Positions 37,215 through 46,597 are shown, numbered from the stretch's first letter. The stretch: 64,000 nucleotides of DNA from Acidobacteriota bacterium (GCA_018268915.1 JAFDVQ010000016.1:124001-188000); one strand, 5' to 3'. Translations and numbers: made by a program. The notes: generated from the sequence alone by a model not told the origin.

Positions 37215-37421
37215 TTAATTTTCCAGGTGCGCCGAGTATCCGGCCTTGTTGAGGGCGGCGATCGCAGCATCTACGGTCGGGCGATCGTCTGACTTCAGGC
37301 GTGCCGCCCCGATACGGACTTCCTCAACCTGAACGCCTGTTGTCGAATTCAGCGCCTGTGTGACCCGGCGGACACAGGAACCGCAATGCATCCCGTCAAT
37401 GCGCAGCGTGAATTCTGCCAT
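37215..37421 (-). CDS. copZ: Copper chaperone, HMA domain (CopZ-like)
   Basis: This 68-residue cytoplasmic metallochaperone has the motif GMHCGSC and a ferredoxin-like HMA fold, the usual length for CopZ/Atx1 proteins. The variant M-H-C-x-x-C rather than M-T-C-x-x-C occurs in several bacterial copper proteins. ATG 37421 is selected because GGGAG lies 9 bases upstream; extending to 37460 would add an unrelated tail. It immediately precedes copA and probably delivers Cu(I) to its N-terminal domain. Confidence 0.88.
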   Translation of the reverse strand: MAEFTLRIDGMHCGSCVRRVTQALNSTTGVQVEEVRIGAARLKSDDRPTVDAAIAALNKAGYSAHLEN

Positions 37422-37537
37422 CCTGTTCTCCCCATTCAATTTGATGATACTCGGGTCCAAGCGATGCAGAAACGCCGCACTTTCGGCCTTGCGGTACGCA
37501 AGTGTTATGCGGGCATCTATGCTAAAGCTTGATCGAG

Positions 37538-38020
37538 ATGCCAGAAGCTATCCAGCGTGAGTTTCCACAGGCTCCAATTCTTGGAGTAGGGGCTGTGGTG
37601 GTTGATGCCGGGCAGGTTTTGCTCGTCCAGCGCGGACGGGAGCCGCTGAAAGGCAAGTGGTCCCTTCCTGGCGGCATGCTCGAGGTAGGTGAAACCCTGC
37701 ACCACGGCCTGATCCGCGAGGTGGAAGAGGAGACCGGGCTCCAGGTAGAGCCGATCGAACTCGTCGAGCTTCTGGATCGCATAGTTCGCGAAGACGACTC
37801 AAACGATGGGCGCATCCGATATCACTACGTGATTGCCGATTACCTCTGTCGTGTCGTCGGTGGCTCATTGAAGGCGGCGTCCGACGCTGACGCAGCGCGC
37901 TGGGTCGAGCGCTCCGAGTGGAACGGTCACAGCGCACTGGCATTGGATCCGGTTACCGTCCGAGTCATCGAAGCAGGATGGCAGCGATCGGCAACGATTA
38001 ATCGGGAGAGTAGCCGCTGA
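37538..38020 (+). CDS. Nudix hydrolase
   Basis: This 160-residue cytoplasmic enzyme hydrolyses a nucleoside diphosphate linked to another group. The Nudix box is complete: GGMLEVGETLHHGLIREV then EEETGL (G-x5-E-x7-R-E-U-x-E-E-x-G-U). LVQRGREPLKGKWSLPGG resembles ADP-ribose pyrophosphatase-like and MutT-like members, so the substrate is open. ATG 37538 is used; TTG 37529 is the alternative and neither has a clear ribosome site. It is followed after 1 bp by the alpha/beta hydrolase gene. Confidence 0.9.
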   Translation: MPEAIQREFPQAPILGVGAVVVDAGQVLLVQRGREPLKGKWSLPGGMLEVGETLHHGLIREVEEETGLQVEPIELVELLDRIVREDDSNDGRIRYHYVIADYLCRVVGGSLKAASDADAARWVERSEWNGHSALALDPVTVRVIEAGWQRSATINRESSR

Positions 38021-38021
38021 T

Positions 38022-38939
38022 ATGCGTCGCCGTCGATCAATCGCTCTACTGGTCCTGATCGTGCTGGTTGCAACCGGAGTGGTTTTCTGGGCTCGACCCG
38101 TAGGTGTCTTTCGCGTTTTCAACGAGGCGCAGATGTACCTGATTGGCGCCCGAAACCACTACACCGTCGTCAATGGTTTCCGGATCAACTACTATGCCCT
38201 TGGCCCGGAGGGCGGGCCACCCGTTGTTCTAGTCCACGGCCTGGGAGGCCGCTCAGAAGATTGGGAAAAGCTCGCTCCCTATCTTCGCAAGGCAGGGTAT
38301 CGGGTTTATCTCCCCGACCTGCCCGGCTTCGGCCAGAGTGAACGGCCCGCGAACTTCTCCTACTCCGTTACCGACCAGTCGAAGATTATCGTGGGCTTCT
38401 TCGACGCGCTTGGCATCAAGAAACCAGATCTCGGCGGCTGGTCAATGGGCGGATGGATTGTTCAACTAGTCGCGGCAAACAATCCTGACCGCGTTTCGCG
38501 CCTGATGCTTTTCGACAGTGCAGGGCTGTATATGAAGCCCGAGTGGGATACGAAGCTTTTCACTCCCATCTCTCCATCCGAAGTCGAAAAGCTCGATAAG
38601 CTTCTCATGCCGCATCCGCCGAGTCTGCCCGATTTTGTTGTCCGAGACATCATGCGAGTTTCGCAGGAGCATGCCTGGGTGATGCATCGCTCTCTCGACA
38701 CCATGCTGCAAGGCCGCGAGACGACCGATGCTCTGCTGCCGAATCTCAAGATGCGAGTGCTGATTGTCTGGGGCGAGCTCGATCAAATCACTCCGCTCAG
38801 CGAAGGTCAGAAGATTCACCAGCTCATTCCGCAATCTCAGATGGATGTCGTCGCGGGATGTGGGCATCTCGCGCCGAACGAGTGTGCGAAGGTGATTGGC
38901 CCAGAGGTTGTGCGATTTCTTCGACAGCCCTTGTCTTGA
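38022..38939 (+). CDS. Membrane-anchored alpha/beta hydrolase
   Basis: This 305-residue hydrolase has an N-terminal hydrophobic anchor (residues 6-24, SIALLVLIVLVATGVVFW) and an alpha/beta-hydrolase fold facing the periplasm. The oxyanion segment is VLVHGLGG (residues 69-76), the nucleophile Ser141 is in GGWSMGG, the Asp is in WGELDQITP and the His in GCGHLAPNE. It is related to MhpC-type hydrolases and lipases (carboxylesters, epoxides, C-C bonds), so the reaction is not determined. ATG 38022 lies 1 bp after the Nudix stop, so the two are coupled. It converges on the third Oar receptor gene. Confidence 0.9.
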   Translation: MRRRRSIALLVLIVLVATGVVFWARPVGVFRVFNEAQMYLIGARNHYTVVNGFRINYYALGPEGGPPVVLVHGLGGRSEDWEKLAPYLRKAGYRVYLPDLPGFGQSERPANFSYSVTDQSKIIVGFFDALGIKKPDLGGWSMGGWIVQLVAANNPDRVSRLMLFDSAGLYMKPEWDTKLFTPISPSEVEKLDKLLMPHPPSLPDFVVRDIMRVSQEHAWVMHRSLDTMLQGRETTDALLPNLKMRVLIVWGELDQITPLSEGQKIHQLIPQSQMDVVAGCGHLAPNECAKVIGPEVVRFLRQPLS

Positions 38940-38990
38940 AACAGGAAGGGCGAGATCCGATGGACCCCGCCCCTAACGAAGGAACAGCGT

Positions 38991-41900
38991 TTAGAAGCTG
39001 ATACGACCGCTGAGCTGGATTTCCCTGCCGGGCGTTGCTTCTTCGGTGATGCTGCCGAAGCTTGCCGTATTCACAAACCTGTTTGGAGTACCGAGATTGG
39101 TATGGTTGAGCGCATTGAAGAACTCCGCGCGAGCTTCGAAACGGGCTTTCTCCGCGATGCTGAATTCCCGCACGATACCTGCGTCGAGTGTCTGCAAGCC
39201 GGGCCCGTACACCATATTTCGGCTGGAATTGCCGTATGTATAGGCGGGAGGTGCTGCAAAGGCCTTGGGATTGATCCAGGTGGTTGCGTTGCGAGTTCCG
39301 GAGCCGAAGATTTTCTCCCCGGTAAGGTTTGCTCGGATCGGGTTCTCACCCACAACCGTGCCAGCGTTCGCGGTGTCACCGAAGACGGACACCGTGAATG
39401 GAAAGCCGGTCTGGATCTGATATTGCACGGATGCGCGCCAATCGCGGCTGAGAGCCTGCATCAAGCGATTTGTCCCCATCGCGTGCGAGGTGTAGACGGC
39501 GTTGAGTGAGAAGCGATGACGGATATCGCATCCGGGCCCCTTTTCCGCATTCAAGTCGTCATTGTTCTGGGGTGTTGCTGCCTCAAACATCGGGGAGCGA
39601 AAATCGGGCGCGTTCTCGAGCGCCTTGGCGTAGGTGTAGTTTCCGAGGAAGCTCAGGCCATTGGAGTAACGGCGACGAACATTGACATACCCTGCGTCGT
39701 ACCAGCTCTGCGAGGTGTTTTCCAGCAGGTTCATCGTGCTAACGGGGAAGGTTGAACTGGCGACCGTGACGTTCGAGGGGAAGATTGAATTGTCAACGAA
39801 GCTGATTTTGGGATGCGGACGCCGAGGCTGGATGAGCCCGGGTCCAGGTTGGGCGTTGTTGATCAGGTGCGAACGCTGGAGGTGAAATCCGCCTGCTCCG
39901 AGATAGCCGAGTTCCACGGTGGTCGAGCCTCCAATCTGCTTCTCGAGAGAGGCGCTCCACTGCTCAATGTACTGTGCCGGGGCATGAAGCTCCAGTCCCG
40001 TGAAGCTTACTACCGAAGTGCCGAGGACGGGATCAGGGAAGTTCAGCGTGGGAATGCTTGGAATGAAAGGATCGCTCTGCGATGTCAGCGGGAATACATA
40101 GGGAACATTGTGGCGCTGGTTGCACCAGGTGTTCATATCAACCGGCGTGTAGAACACACCATAGGCAGCGTGAGCGACGAGGCCGAATCGCGGCATGCTT
40201 TGCGCGATTCCAATGCGGGGCGCGAAGTTGGCGTGATTGGCATACATCAGGCCTCTCGGATATCCGTTCTGGCCGCCGATGAAGACTTGCGGAGTTCCGC
40301 TGCTCAGATCGAGGTTGCTGTTCGTGTAGGTGATGTCGACCAGCGGGCTCATGAACTCGTAGCGAACGCCATAGGTGATTGTGGTTGATGGACTGACACG
40401 CCATGCGTCCTGTGCGTAACCATCGGCATACCATTGCCGAAGATTCATCTGGGGAATGCCGGCCTGGCCTTGTCTCGCCGCCGGCAACCCGAGTTCGAAG
40501 CTGGCCAGTGAGGAGCCGGTGCCGTCGTTGATGGCGCCCATCGTTGTGAAGCCGTTCGTGAACTGGTAGAAACCACGATTCTGGAAGAACCCCCACATCG
40601 GCCAGATGAATTTACGATAGGATCCACCGAACTTGGCGCTGTGGCGGCCAATCTGCCAGTTCAGTGTGTCCCGGCCTTCGACGACGGTATCCCATGCGTG
40701 CATAGGAGTCGCACTGAATGCGTCGCCGATCGGAGAGAAGCCCTGAACGTTGAAATAAGGGGCTCCCCATGCAGCGGGTCCGCCAAATCCAGTTCCGGTA
40801 ATTCCCAATTCAGAGACGATGTCGTTTTTGTTGGCGCTCTCCGTAGAATGCGACATCACAAGGCGCGAAATCGCAGCCGATGCGGAATTCACCAGTTGCG
40901 ACGAGAAGACATGATTCCAGGCGAGGATGCCGTTCTGCGCAAGGTCATCGTGATAGAAGCCAAAGCCTGGAAGACCCATCTGGGGATGGAAACCGTACTC
41001 GCCTGAAGCTGAATAGCGGAAGAAGGCCAGATCTCCATTGCCGAAGTTATGGTCGACGCGCACGGTGCCCTGGTCCTGATTCATTCGCATCTTGCGGAGG
41101 TCGAGGTAATTGTTTGCATCGTTGCCTGCGCCCACAACTGTCGGCTGGCCCATCATCGTCATGCCGCCCATGTCCATGGCGTTGGGTTGGGGAGTGTACT
41201 TGTTCAGCATGATCGAAGGAGCTTGAGCAATTCGGTCCGGCGGGATTACGTTTTTTACCCCGTTGTACTCGAACTGCTGACGAATGTATTGCGGGTTTGC
41301 CTTGCTTACAGGCAGAGCTGGATTGAAAGCCGGATTCGGCTGTGTTGTGTTGGGGTCGTAGATATCAATGCCGCTCTGGCTGAAATCGCCTGAGACCTCT
41401 TCTGGCGTCGGAACGGTGTCGACCATTGCCATTGTCTCGACGGTTCGCAATCCTTCATAGTTCACGAAGAAGAAGGTCTTGGCGGTATGCCATACAGGAC
41501 CGCCGATCGAAGCTCCGAAGTTGTTCTGGACGAGGAAATTGTCCATGCCCATGTCGCTGAATGTGTGAGCATCCATGGCGCCGTTGCGAAGGAATTCGTA
41601 GGCGGTGCCGTGAAAGTGCGCGGTCCCAGAGCGCGTAACGATATTGATCTGCCCGCCACCGGCACCGCCCATCTCGGCTGAATAGCTTCCGGTCTGGACT
41701 TGAAATTCCTGAACCGCGTCAGGGGATGCGCTCAGGTTCTGCGAGCTGAAGGTCGGATCAGTATTTGTGGCGCCATCGAGCAAGAAGTAGTTGGCATTGG
41801 GTCTGCTGCCACCAATACTGACTGCTGAGCGTTGCCCGGGCCGCCAGTACAGGGGGTTCATATCTCCAGTTGCTGCGCCGTGGCTTTCGTGAGCGCCGGG

Positions 41901-42371
41901 AACTGTCAACACGAGGTCAATCAGCATTCGGCCGTTCAGGGGGAGGGAATCGACGGACTTCTGATCCACAACTGCGCCGACGCTCGCATCCTGAGTCTTC
42001 AGCAACTCGCCTGAAGCCTCGACATTCACCGTCTGCTTGTCGCTGCTTACGCGCAGTCCAAGGTCGATGGTTGCCTGCTGTCCGACCTCGAGGTCGACGG
42101 TTTGCGTGGTTTCCGAGAAACCCTGGCCGTCAACCGTAAGGGTGTACGCACCAGGCTGAAGGCCGGCAATCTCGTACAAGCCAGTTGCGTTGGAAACAAC
42201 CTCTCGCTGTGCCCCGGTTGCATCTTCCCGGAGATGGATATGGGCCCCTGGGACGGCATGGTGTTGCGGATCAAAAACGGAACCGCGAACTACCGCAAAA
42301 TTGCTCTGTGCGTGTGCGATGGCAACTGCTGCCACGAGGCAGACCGAGGTGATAAAGGATTTGCGCAGCAT
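38991..42371 (-). CDS. Oar-like TonB-dependent receptor
   Basis: This outer-membrane receptor of 1126 residues has a signal peptide ending AIAHAQ (residue 22), then a carboxypeptidase-regulatory-like domain (VVRGSVFDPQHHAVPGAHIH, about 26-105), a plug with DSLPLNGRMLIDLVLTVPG and LDGATNTDPTF, and a barrel ending QLSGRISF. ATG 42371 has AGGAG 6 bases upstream. A Met/His-rich stretch in the plug (NAMDMGGMTMMGQP) is unusual and, with copZ-copA a few genes away, could hint at metal contact, though this is weak. No partner gene lies next to it, so the ligand is unknown. Confidence 0.93.
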   Translation of the reverse strand: MLRKSFITSVCLVAAVAIAHAQSNFAVVRGSVFDPQHHAVPGAHIHLREDATGAQREVVSNATGLYEIAGLQPGAYTLTVDGQGFSETTQTVDLEVGQQATIDLGLRVSSDKQTVNVEASGELLKTQDASVGAVVDQKSVDSLPLNGRMLIDLVLTVPGAHESHGAATGDMNPLYWRPGQRSAVSIGGSRPNANYFLLDGATNTDPTFSSQNLSASPDAVQEFQVQTGSYSAEMGGAGGGQINIVTRSGTAHFHGTAYEFLRNGAMDAHTFSDMGMDNFLVQNNFGASIGGPVWHTAKTFFFVNYEGLRTVETMAMVDTVPTPEEVSGDFSQSGIDIYDPNTTQPNPAFNPALPVSKANPQYIRQQFEYNGVKNVIPPDRIAQAPSIMLNKYTPQPNAMDMGGMTMMGQPTVVGAGNDANNYLDLRKMRMNQDQGTVRVDHNFGNGDLAFFRYSASGEYGFHPQMGLPGFGFYHDDLAQNGILAWNHVFSSQLVNSASAAISRLVMSHSTESANKNDIVSELGITGTGFGGPAAWGAPYFNVQGFSPIGDAFSATPMHAWDTVVEGRDTLNWQIGRHSAKFGGSYRKFIWPMWGFFQNRGFYQFTNGFTTMGAINDGTGSSLASFELGLPAARQGQAGIPQMNLRQWYADGYAQDAWRVSPSTTITYGVRYEFMSPLVDITYTNSNLDLSSGTPQVFIGGQNGYPRGLMYANHANFAPRIGIAQSMPRFGLVAHAAYGVFYTPVDMNTWCNQRHNVPYVFPLTSQSDPFIPSIPTLNFPDPVLGTSVVSFTGLELHAPAQYIEQWSASLEKQIGGSTTVELGYLGAGGFHLQRSHLINNAQPGPGLIQPRRPHPKISFVDNSIFPSNVTVASSTFPVSTMNLLENTSQSWYDAGYVNVRRRYSNGLSFLGNYTYAKALENAPDFRSPMFEAATPQNNDDLNAEKGPGCDIRHRFSLNAVYTSHAMGTNRLMQALSRDWRASVQYQIQTGFPFTVSVFGDTANAGTVVGENPIRANLTGEKIFGSGTRNATTWINPKAFAAPPAYTYGNSSRNMVYGPGLQTLDAGIVREFSIAEKARFEARAEFFNALNHTNLGTPNRFVNTASFGSITEEATPGREIQLSGRISF

Positions 42372-42588
42372 GGTTCTCCTGGAAGGCGTGCTTATTGTTT
42401 GTGAATCAGCGATCTCAAGTGCGATCGCAAGGATTCGTCGGGGTGATGCGCTCTGGTGCGTTGCCTGACGGCTCGCAAATGTCAGGGGAAGTGGCGCTTA
42501 GCTTTATTGAGGATGGGGCTTTACCGATGGTATCGGCATCGGAGCTTCGATGGGTATAGATCTCCAACCTTTGGTGGAGACAGACACG

Positions 42589-42617
42589 AGAAAAGGCCGC
42601 CCGATCGGGGCGGCCTT
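42589..42617 (-). terminator. Terminator of mdh
   Basis: On the minus strand AAGGCCGCCC, a 5-base loop and GGGCGGCCTT form a perfect 10-bp stem followed by TTCTC, 28 bp after the mdh stop codon. The AT ends make it work as an intrinsic terminator for the icd-mdh side. Confidence 0.85.
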
Positions 42618-42644
42618 CTGGTGAAAGATTCGGCCGGGACGGAC

Positions 42645-43571
42645 TTATACTCCGATGACCGCGCAGAGCTCTTTCACTGCCGCCGCGCTCCTTTTCAGAG
42701 CCGCGTCTTCCTCTGTTGTGAGCTTGATCTCGATGATCTTCTCCAGACCGCCAGCCCCCAGCTTGCAGGGCACTCCGATGTAGTATCCCTCGATGCCGTA
42801 TTCGCCCTGCAGATACGCCGCGCAGGGAAGGATCTTCTTCTTGTCCTTCAGAATGGCTTCGACCATCTCTACCGTGGCGGCACTGGGAGCGTAGTAGGCG
42901 CTTCCAGTTTTCAGGTACTTCACGATCTCAGCGCCGCCGTCGCGCGTACGCTGAACGAGTTGTTCCAGGCGGCCGGCCTCGATCAGTTCCGTGATGGGGA
43001 TTCCGGCTACGGTTGAATAGCGAGTCAGGGGAACCATTGTGTCACCGTGGCCGCCAAGGACGAATGCCGTCACATTCTCCACGCTGACATTCAGCTCTTC
43101 GGCAATGAATGTGCGGAATCGCGCCGAGTCCAGCACCCCGGCCATGCCAATCACGCGTTCGCGATTGAAGCCTGCCTGGCGGAAAGCGGCCTGTGCCATT
43201 GCATCGAGGGGATTGGAGACGATGATCAGAATGCACTCCGGCGACTGCGCGACAACCTTCGAGACCACATCCGACATGATCTTGAAGTTGGTGTGCAGTA
43301 GATCGTCGCGGCTCATGCCGGGCTTGCGCGGGATGCCCGCCGTGATGACGACGATGTCTGAGTTCGCCGTGGCGGCATAGTCGTTCGAACCGACAACGTG
43401 CACGTCGCGCTTCTCGATGGGCATTGCTTCCAGCAGATCGAGCGCCTTGCCCTGAGGAACGCCCTCCACAACATCAATCAGCACCACGTCGGCAAGTTCC
43501 TTCGCCGCAATCCAGTGTGCTGCCGTAGCGCCCACATTGCCGGCGCCTACAATGCTTACCTTTTTACGCAT
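42645..43571 (-). CDS. mdh: Malate dehydrogenase (LDH-like type)
   Basis: This TCA-cycle enzyme, NAD-dependent, of 308 residues converts malate to oxaloacetate. The Rossmann motif VSIVGAGNVGATAA opens the protein; the specificity loop GIPRKPGMSR carries the Arg that selects malate (lactate enzymes have Gln), and GGHGDTMVP holds the catalytic His with Asp pairing. It is the shorter, tetrameric LDH-like type common in Acidobacteriota and Bacillus. ATG 43571 is preceded by GGAG 8 bases away; earlier codons in frame run into the icd gap and are not used. It lies 121 bp downstream of icd and the two are likely co-transcribed. Confidence 0.95.
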   Translation of the reverse strand: MRKKVSIVGAGNVGATAAHWIAAKELADVVLIDVVEGVPQGKALDLLEAMPIEKRDVHVVGSNDYAATANSDIVVITAGIPRKPGMSRDDLLHTNFKIMSDVVSKVVAQSPECILIIVSNPLDAMAQAAFRQAGFNRERVIGMAGVLDSARFRTFIAEELNVSVENVTAFVLGGHGDTMVPLTRYSTVAGIPITELIEAGRLEQLVQRTRDGGAEIVKYLKTGSAYYAPSAATVEMVEAILKDKKKILPCAAYLQGEYGIEGYYIGVPCKLGAGGLEKIIEIKLTTEEDAALKRSAAAVKELCAVIGV

Positions 43572-43622
43572 TTCTCTTCTCCTGAGCGGCGTTCGCGGAT
43601 TTAGCCGCGCTTCGCGCGTGTT

Positions 43623-43671
43623 AGCGGAGTTAGGTTGCTGAGGAAGACATGTTGGCTTTGCAAACTCCGCT
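43623..43671. repeat. 9-bp inverted repeat in icd-mdh gap
   Basis: AGCGGAGTT and AACTCCGCT are perfectly complementary, 31 bases apart, between icd and mdh. No T-run follows in the transcribed (minus) direction. It may be an mRNA processing or stability element of the two-gene transcript. Confidence 0.4.
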
Positions 43672-43692
43672 GCAAGGCCAGCACCTCTGTCT

Positions 43693-45093
43693 TTACATAT
43701 TGCCGATGATGCGCGTCGCAAACTCGCTGGTGCCTACCTTGGTTGCACCCGCTGTCTGCCGCTCGAAGTCATACGTCACGAATTTCTGCTGGATCGTCTT
43801 CTCCATTGCGTCTTCGATCATCTTGGCTGCTTCTTTCCAGCCAATGAAGTCGAGCAACATGACGCCGGAGAGGATCACCGATCCGGGGTTGATGACGTCT
43901 TTGTCGGCGTACTTCGGAGCAGTGCCGTGCGTGGCTTCGAAGACTGCATAGCCGTCGCCGATGTTTGCGCCCGGAGCAATGCCAAGGCCGCCGACCTGTG
44001 CTGCGGCAGCGTCAGAGATGTAGTCGCCGTTCAGGTTGGACGTGGCCAGAATGCTGTAGTCCGACGGACGGATGATGATCTGCTGGAAGATCGAATCAGC
44101 GATGCGATCGTTGACCAAGATCTTCGACTTCCATGCGCCGTTGCCGTGTGTCTTGCCGATGGAATCCAGTACTCCTTTGATTTCGGCGTACAAGGAATCG
44201 CGAAATGCCTGGTTGCCGAACTCGAGACCCGGCTCGATCAGCGCCGCATTTTCTTCGACGGTAATGTTCGGGTTGGCGTCGACGTTGGCAAGAATCCAGC
44301 TCTCACGTTCCGTCACGGTCTGGTCGCGGAACTCTTCGATCGCGACTTCGTAGCCCCACTCGCGGAAAGCGCCCTCGGTGAACTTCTGAATATTGCCCTT
44401 GTGGACCAGGGTCACGGTCTTGCGACCTGTTTCAAGCGCGTAGCGGATCGCATAACGGACCAGCCGTTTGGTGCCGAAGATAGAAATCGGCTTGATGCCG
44501 ACGCCCGAATCCTGCCGGATCTTCTTCTTGCCACCTTTAAGCAGGTCGTCATTGATATAGCTGATCAGCTTGGCGGCATCGTCGCTGCCTTGCTTGAATT
44601 CGATGCCCGAATAAACGTCCTCGGTGTTTTCGCGGAAGATGACGATGTCTACCTTCTCGGGATGCTTCACCGGGCTGGGCACACCCTGGTAGTAGCGGAC
44701 GGGACGAACACAGGAGTAGAGGTCCAGAATCTGCCGAAGCGCCACGTTCAATGAGCGGATACCGCCTCCGACCGGAGTGGTCAGCGGCCCCTTGATCGAA
44801 ACGCGCAGGTCGCGCGCCGCATTTACGGAGTCATCGGGCAGCCAATTGTTGAACTGGCGAAATGCCTTCTCGCCGGCAAAGATCTCGAACCAGGCGATCT
44901 TCCGTTTGCCGCCGTAGGCCTTCTCAACGGCCGCGTCAAAAACACGCTGCGAAGCCTTCCAGATGTCGCGGCCGGTGCCGTCGCCTTCAATGAACGGGAT
45001 GATGGGATTGTCGGGAACCTGATATTGGCCGTGGCTGTACTCGATGGGCTTGCCGTTTTGCGGCAAATCCAGCCCGTTGTAAGTCTTTTGCAT
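43693..45093 (-). CDS. icd: NADP-dependent isocitrate dehydrogenase
   Basis: This TCA enzyme of 466 residues oxidises isocitrate to 2-oxoglutarate and CO2. Family marks are IPFIEGDGTGRDIW, the substrate serine segment RENTEDVYSGIEF, KGNIQKFTEGAFREWGYEV and the nucleotide loop ATHGTAPKYADKDVINPGS. It is about 45 residues longer than the E. coli protein, mainly through a middle insertion near LLKGGKKKIRQDSGVG. I start at ATG 45093 (MQKTYNGL); the upstream TTG at 45144 adds a non-homologous stretch. It is followed by mdh. Confidence 0.95.
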   Translation of the reverse strand: MQKTYNGLDLPQNGKPIEYSHGQYQVPDNPIIPFIEGDGTGRDIWKASQRVFDAAVEKAYGGKRKIAWFEIFAGEKAFRQFNNWLPDDSVNAARDLRVSIKGPLTTPVGGGIRSLNVALRQILDLYSCVRPVRYYQGVPSPVKHPEKVDIVIFRENTEDVYSGIEFKQGSDDAAKLISYINDDLLKGGKKKIRQDSGVGIKPISIFGTKRLVRYAIRYALETGRKTVTLVHKGNIQKFTEGAFREWGYEVAIEEFRDQTVTERESWILANVDANPNITVEENAALIEPGLEFGNQAFRDSLYAEIKGVLDSIGKTHGNGAWKSKILVNDRIADSIFQQIIIRPSDYSILATSNLNGDYISDAAAAQVGGLGIAPGANIGDGYAVFEATHGTAPKYADKDVINPGSVILSGVMLLDFIGWKEAAKMIEDAMEKTIQQKFVTYDFERQTAGATKVGTSEFATRIIGNM

Positions 45094-45215
45094 TTGTCTT
45101 CTGGAGTTCCTTCCCGGAATAAGGGTGCAAGGGAAGGCTAACATCCTGAATTTAGAGGTGGCAACGGCTGATGGCTAGAGGGTAGATTGGCATCGCCACA
45201 CTTCTCAGCTTCAGA

Positions 45216-45671
45216 ATGAGCTCAATCGAAGAAGACATTCAATCTAGCGCAAACTGGATCGCGCATGCTCTGACGAGCTCGGGCTACCATGCAGATTTTT
45301 CGCAACAGAGTCTTTGGGAAATTGATCGCTTCTTCGACGAGCACACTCAAGGTGGGGAGGCGACAGCCGGCGGGTTGTTGTCGCGCGATTTGGGCCAGCG
45401 CATATTTGCGATTGGTTCGTATATGGGCGAGGTGATTCGACGCGCGTTGGGGGCTGAGTGGGTCGGTGATGATAATGACCCTCAGGAAGAAATAAACATC
45501 CAGTTGCAGTTGGTAGGCGGCGCTATCTGTTGGCCCGTTCAACGGGCAATGAAGCGCTTCAAAAATGGACCCGAGGACGGTATTGCAGCTTGGGGTCTCG
45601 GTTTGGGCTTGAACCCCGGCCCTAAACCAGAGTCGCCCTCGAAAAGCTGGTTTAGGAGATTTTTCGGCTGA
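45216..45671 (+). CDS. Conserved hypothetical protein
   Basis: I do not recognise this 151-residue protein. It is soluble, without signal peptide, with an acidic first half (EEDIQ, DRFFDEHTQGGE) and a conserved-looking core LGQRIFAIGSYMGEVIRRALGAEW followed by DDNDPQEEINIQLQ and CWPVQRAMKR. The G-Y-M/I-G-E-V-I-R-R-x-L-G-x-x-W pattern resembles small DUF families found as single genes. The C-terminus is basic and aromatic (SWFRRFFG). ATG 45216 has no strong ribosome site. It diverges from icd and converges with the DUF4252-like gene. Confidence 0.75.
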   Translation: MSSIEEDIQSSANWIAHALTSSGYHADFSQQSLWEIDRFFDEHTQGGEATAGGLLSRDLGQRIFAIGSYMGEVIRRALGAEWVGDDNDPQEEINIQLQLVGGAICWPVQRAMKRFKNGPEDGIAAWGLGLGLNPGPKPESPSKSWFRRFFG

Positions 45672-45729
45672 GCTGAAGGGCAAGTTCTCTAGCCGAGGAA
45701 GGCATTAGTTTCGATGCGCTTGCTGCCAT

Positions 45730-46353
45730 CTACTGCACAGGTGAGCTCCGAAAGTCGCCCTCATCCAGCTTCGGAATCCCGAAATGCCCTCGCAGGTGGA
45801 GCAGGTCAACCGGACTCAGGTTTCCCGCAACAGTGACCAGCGTCAAGCTCCGTGGAGTCTCCGCCAGCACTACCGCTCCGCGAACGTTCATGCCGTCCAG
45901 CACAAACCAGACATCGGTCGTTCCGTTCTTGAGAGGCCCGCCGTGATCTGCCGTGGTGACCACATGTTTCCATCCGCGCAGATGGTAGGAAGCGCGGATC
46001 GCCTGGACAGCGCCTTCCTCGGGAATGCCCGGTTCATTAAAGCGCATCAGGTGAACGCTGACGCCGTCGAGCTTGTGGATAGCCTGGCGAACCGGAGCAT
46101 CGGAATCAGGAACCACCCCGGCGGCAACGCCCAGGAGCGTCCGGTCGAGCGTGAAGTTTTCCTTCATCGACGCCATCGTGCTCAGTTCAGCCATCGGTGG
46201 AGGAACCCACTCCAGGGGAACCGGGCTGGCATCCGGGGGATACTCACGCGCCGGAGGAGGGCCGGATTGCGCGCCGTACTCCTGAGCCACCGCTGTCGTG
46301 CAGCCGAATGCCGCGCTGAACGCACAAATCCCAAGAACGAGAGCGAGCTTCAT
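45730..46353 (-). CDS. Exported DUF4252-like protein
   Basis: This 207-residue exported protein has a signal peptide (MKLALVLGICAFSAAFGCTTAVAQ), a Pro-rich linker (about 25-50), and a DUF4252-like core. Typical strands are the GVSVHLMRF segment, W-K-H-V-V-T after the Arg/Trp, and V-W-F-V-L-D-G, with the late LTLVTVAGNLSPVDL. The family is common in Bacteroidota and Acidobacteriota, often beside sigma/anti-sigma pairs, but none is next to it here and its function is unknown. ATG 46353 is used; GTG 46359 is two codons upstream. Possible lipid attachment at Cys19 lacks a proper lipobox. Confidence 0.75.
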   Translation of the reverse strand: MKLALVLGICAFSAAFGCTTAVAQEYGAQSGPPPAREYPPDASPVPLEWVPPPMAELSTMASMKENFTLDRTLLGVAAGVVPDSDAPVRQAIHKLDGVSVHLMRFNEPGIPEEGAVQAIRASYHLRGWKHVVTTADHGGPLKNGTTDVWFVLDGMNVRGAVVLAETPRSLTLVTVAGNLSPVDLLHLRGHFGIPKLDEGDFRSSPVQ

Positions 46354-46597
46354 AAACACTGAAACTCAGCTCTTGGCGAAAAGTTCTGTTCGCAAGTAGA
46401 AAATCTTCTGCTTTGCCTTCCACGTCCCAAACTTCAGAGCTGCATGCCTGACTCTTCGGCACCCGAAATGTGAACCCCTGATTAATTCGCAAACCATTCT
46501 GTTTTCAGCCGCCAAGATGCGATAAACTCATGCGGGAACGTCCAGAAAATTCCTCATCGCCAACCTCACGGAGGGTACATAGAAATTGGGAAAGAGC

